Source: Thalassotalea sediminis
GTDB lineage: Bacteria > Pseudomonadota > Gammaproteobacteria > Enterobacterales > Alteromonadaceae
Assembly: GCF_030295915.1 (NCBI RefSeq)
Contig: NZ_AP027361.1
Coordinates: 1,736,001-1,800,000, forward strand
Direction of reading: 5' to 3'
Length of the DNA: 64,000 bases
Numbering within the stretch: the stretch's first letter is position 1; every line of letters begins with the position of its first letter. A program made the position numbers and the translations under genes. Shown piece by piece: positions 63,060-64,000 of the stretch. The notes beneath the pieces are model-generated. The model saw nothing but the letters and a program-made list of their open reading frames with translations. It made no database searches and was not told the DNA's origin.

Positions 63060-64000
63060 TTATATTTTACAAGCACCGCCTTCGCAGTCTTCGTCTGCTG
63101 CTTCAACTTGACCATCGGCAGCTCCATCTCTTGTATTGTGGTAATAAAGCGTTTTTACGCCTAGTTTATACGCAGTCAGCATATCTTTAATGATTTGTTT
63201 TACTGGTACTTTACCACCTTCATATTTTGCCGGATCATAATTGGTATTTGCAGAAATAGTTTGATCGATGAACTTCTGCATTATGCCAACAAGTTGAAGG
63301 TAGCCGTCGTTATTTGGAATGTTCCAAAGCAACTCATAGTTATCTTTAAGCGTGGCAAACTCAGGCACTACTTGTTTCAAAATACCATCTTTACTAGCTT
63401 TAATACTGATCAAACCGCGCGGTGGTTCAATACCATTTGTAGCATTTGATATTTGTGAAGAAGTCTCTGAAGGCATTAATGCCGATAATGTTGAGTTTCT
63501 CACACCATGTTGTTTAATGTTTTCGCGTAATGTTTCCCAATCTAAATGGAGTGGCTCAGCGGTAATATTATCGATTTCTTTTTTGTAAGTATCGACAGGT
63601 AAAATACCTTGGGCTAAACGTGTCTCGTTAAACTTGGGGCATGCGCCTTGCTCTTGTGCCAGCTTATTAGAAGCTTGCAACAGGTAATATTGGATAGCTT
63701 CAAAAGTGCGGTGTGTTAAGTTATTTGCACTACCGTTTGAGTAATACACACCGTTTTTCGCAAGGTAATATGCATAGTTAATTACACCGATACCCAGCGT
63801 TCTTCGTCCCATGGTCGCATTGTATGCAGCAGGTACAGGATAATCTTGATAATCTAATAAGCTATCTAAAGCTCTTACTGCAAGCTCTGCGAGCTCTTCT
63901 AGTTCGTCTAAGCTCTCAATGGCACCCAAATTAAAAGCTGATAACGTACAAAGTGCTATTTCACCGTCTGGATCATTAATCTCTTTTAATGGTTTTGTTG
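63060..64000 (-). CDS. nrdA: Class Ia ribonucleotide reductase alpha subunit (3' part)
   Basis: The C-terminal roughly 313 residues are visible; the frame stays open to the right edge. The beginning of the visible part, TKPLKEINDPDGEIALCTLSAF, carries the redox Cys equivalent to Cys462 of Escherichia coli NrdA. NATNGIEPPRG, GIMQKFIDQTISANTNYDP and KTLYYHNTRDGA are highly conserved. The C-terminal tail CEGGACKI carries the two redox cysteines that pass electrons from thioredoxin. Confidence 0.97.
   Translation of the reverse strand, partial: TKPLKEINDPDGEIALCTLSAFNLGAIESLDELEELAELAVRALDSLLDYQDYPVPAAYNATMGRRTLGIGVINYAYYLAKNGVYYSNGSANNLTHRTFEAIQYYLLQASNKLAQEQGACPKFNETRLAQGILPVDTYKKEIDNITAEPLHLDWETLRENIKQHGVRNSTLSALMPSETSSQISNATNGIEPPRGLISIKASKDGILKQVVPEFATLKDNYELLWNIPNNDGYLQLVGIMQKFIDQTISANTNYDPAKYEGGKVPVKQIIKDMLTAYKLGVKTLYYHNTRDGAADGQVEAADEDCEGGACKI

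Overview
The window looks like chromosomal DNA of a marine gammaproteobacterium of the Alteromonadales (Colwellia/Thalassotalea-like). This is inferred from the AT-rich sequence, a monomeric isocitrate dehydrogenase, an nrdA-nrdB-yfaE ribonucleotide reductase operon, CcoG, YciB, LexA boxes of the CTGT-N8-ACAG type and a chromosomal integron. No tRNA, rRNA or CRISPR array was seen.

Region 1 (1-7.1 kb, minus strand): an exporter operon (membrane fusion protein, ABC ATPase, MacB/FtsX-type permease) followed by an NtrC-type activator and an NtrY-like histidine kinase that runs off the left edge. In front of the operon are a sigma-54 (-24/-12) promoter and two nearly identical palindromes, suggesting that the activator controls its own operon. 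Region 2 (7.1-10 kb): the monomeric NADP isocitrate dehydrogenase gene with a 13-bp inverted repeat in its leader, a good terminator and a 36-codon membrane-peptide ORF.

Region 3 (10-22.7 kb): a chromosomal integron. The integrase gene (minus strand) has a LexA box. It faces a repeat-rich attI region and 15 plus-strand gene cassettes. In 11 of 15 cassettes the first bases (GTTRRRY) are the exact reverse complement of the R'' box at the cassette's own 3' end, which confirms the boundaries. Cassettes encode an FRG protein, a K+ channel, a HEPN-motif protein, YciI, a secreted FG-GAP propeller, membrane proteins, a GFA protein, a lipoprotein, an NTF2-like protein, a GNAT enzyme and a glutathione S-transferase. 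An IS1111-type element of about 1354 bp sits exactly at the recombination point of one attC. Region 4 (22.7-32.5 kb): single genes, all plus strand, of cassette-like kinds (GNAT, VOC, GrpB, cupin, small membrane proteins), with at least three decayed attC-like sequences between them. It is probably a fossil part of the array.

Region 5 (32.6-39.6 kb): housekeeping genes: ccoG, a divergent MocR-type regulator with a direct repeat in the shared promoter, ychJ, a LexA-controlled sulA-like gene, yciB-yciI-DUF1311 and an M24 peptidase. Region 6 (39.8-61.2 kb, plus strand): a large sensory cluster. It begins STAS-cheY-cheA-cheW-cheW-receptor-cheR-cheD-cheB (the order of the Pseudomonas che2/Aer2 or F7-type systems). 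It continues with a small membrane receptor, a second STAS protein, a REC-PP2C-HATPase partner-switching regulator, a REC protein, a PAS hybrid kinase, a 1351-residue Cache/HAMP/PAS/HisKA/REC/REC/Hpt kinase and a REC-GGDEF-Hpt cyclase. The main receptor is soluble, has an N-terminal flavohaemoglobin-type globin domain and three PAS domains, and ends in a CheR-tethering pentapeptide. The cluster appears to join oxygen or gas sensing, partner switching and c-di-GMP output. Region 7 (61.2-64 kb): a small inverted-repeat element, then yfaE, nrdB and the 3' part of nrdA on the minus strand.
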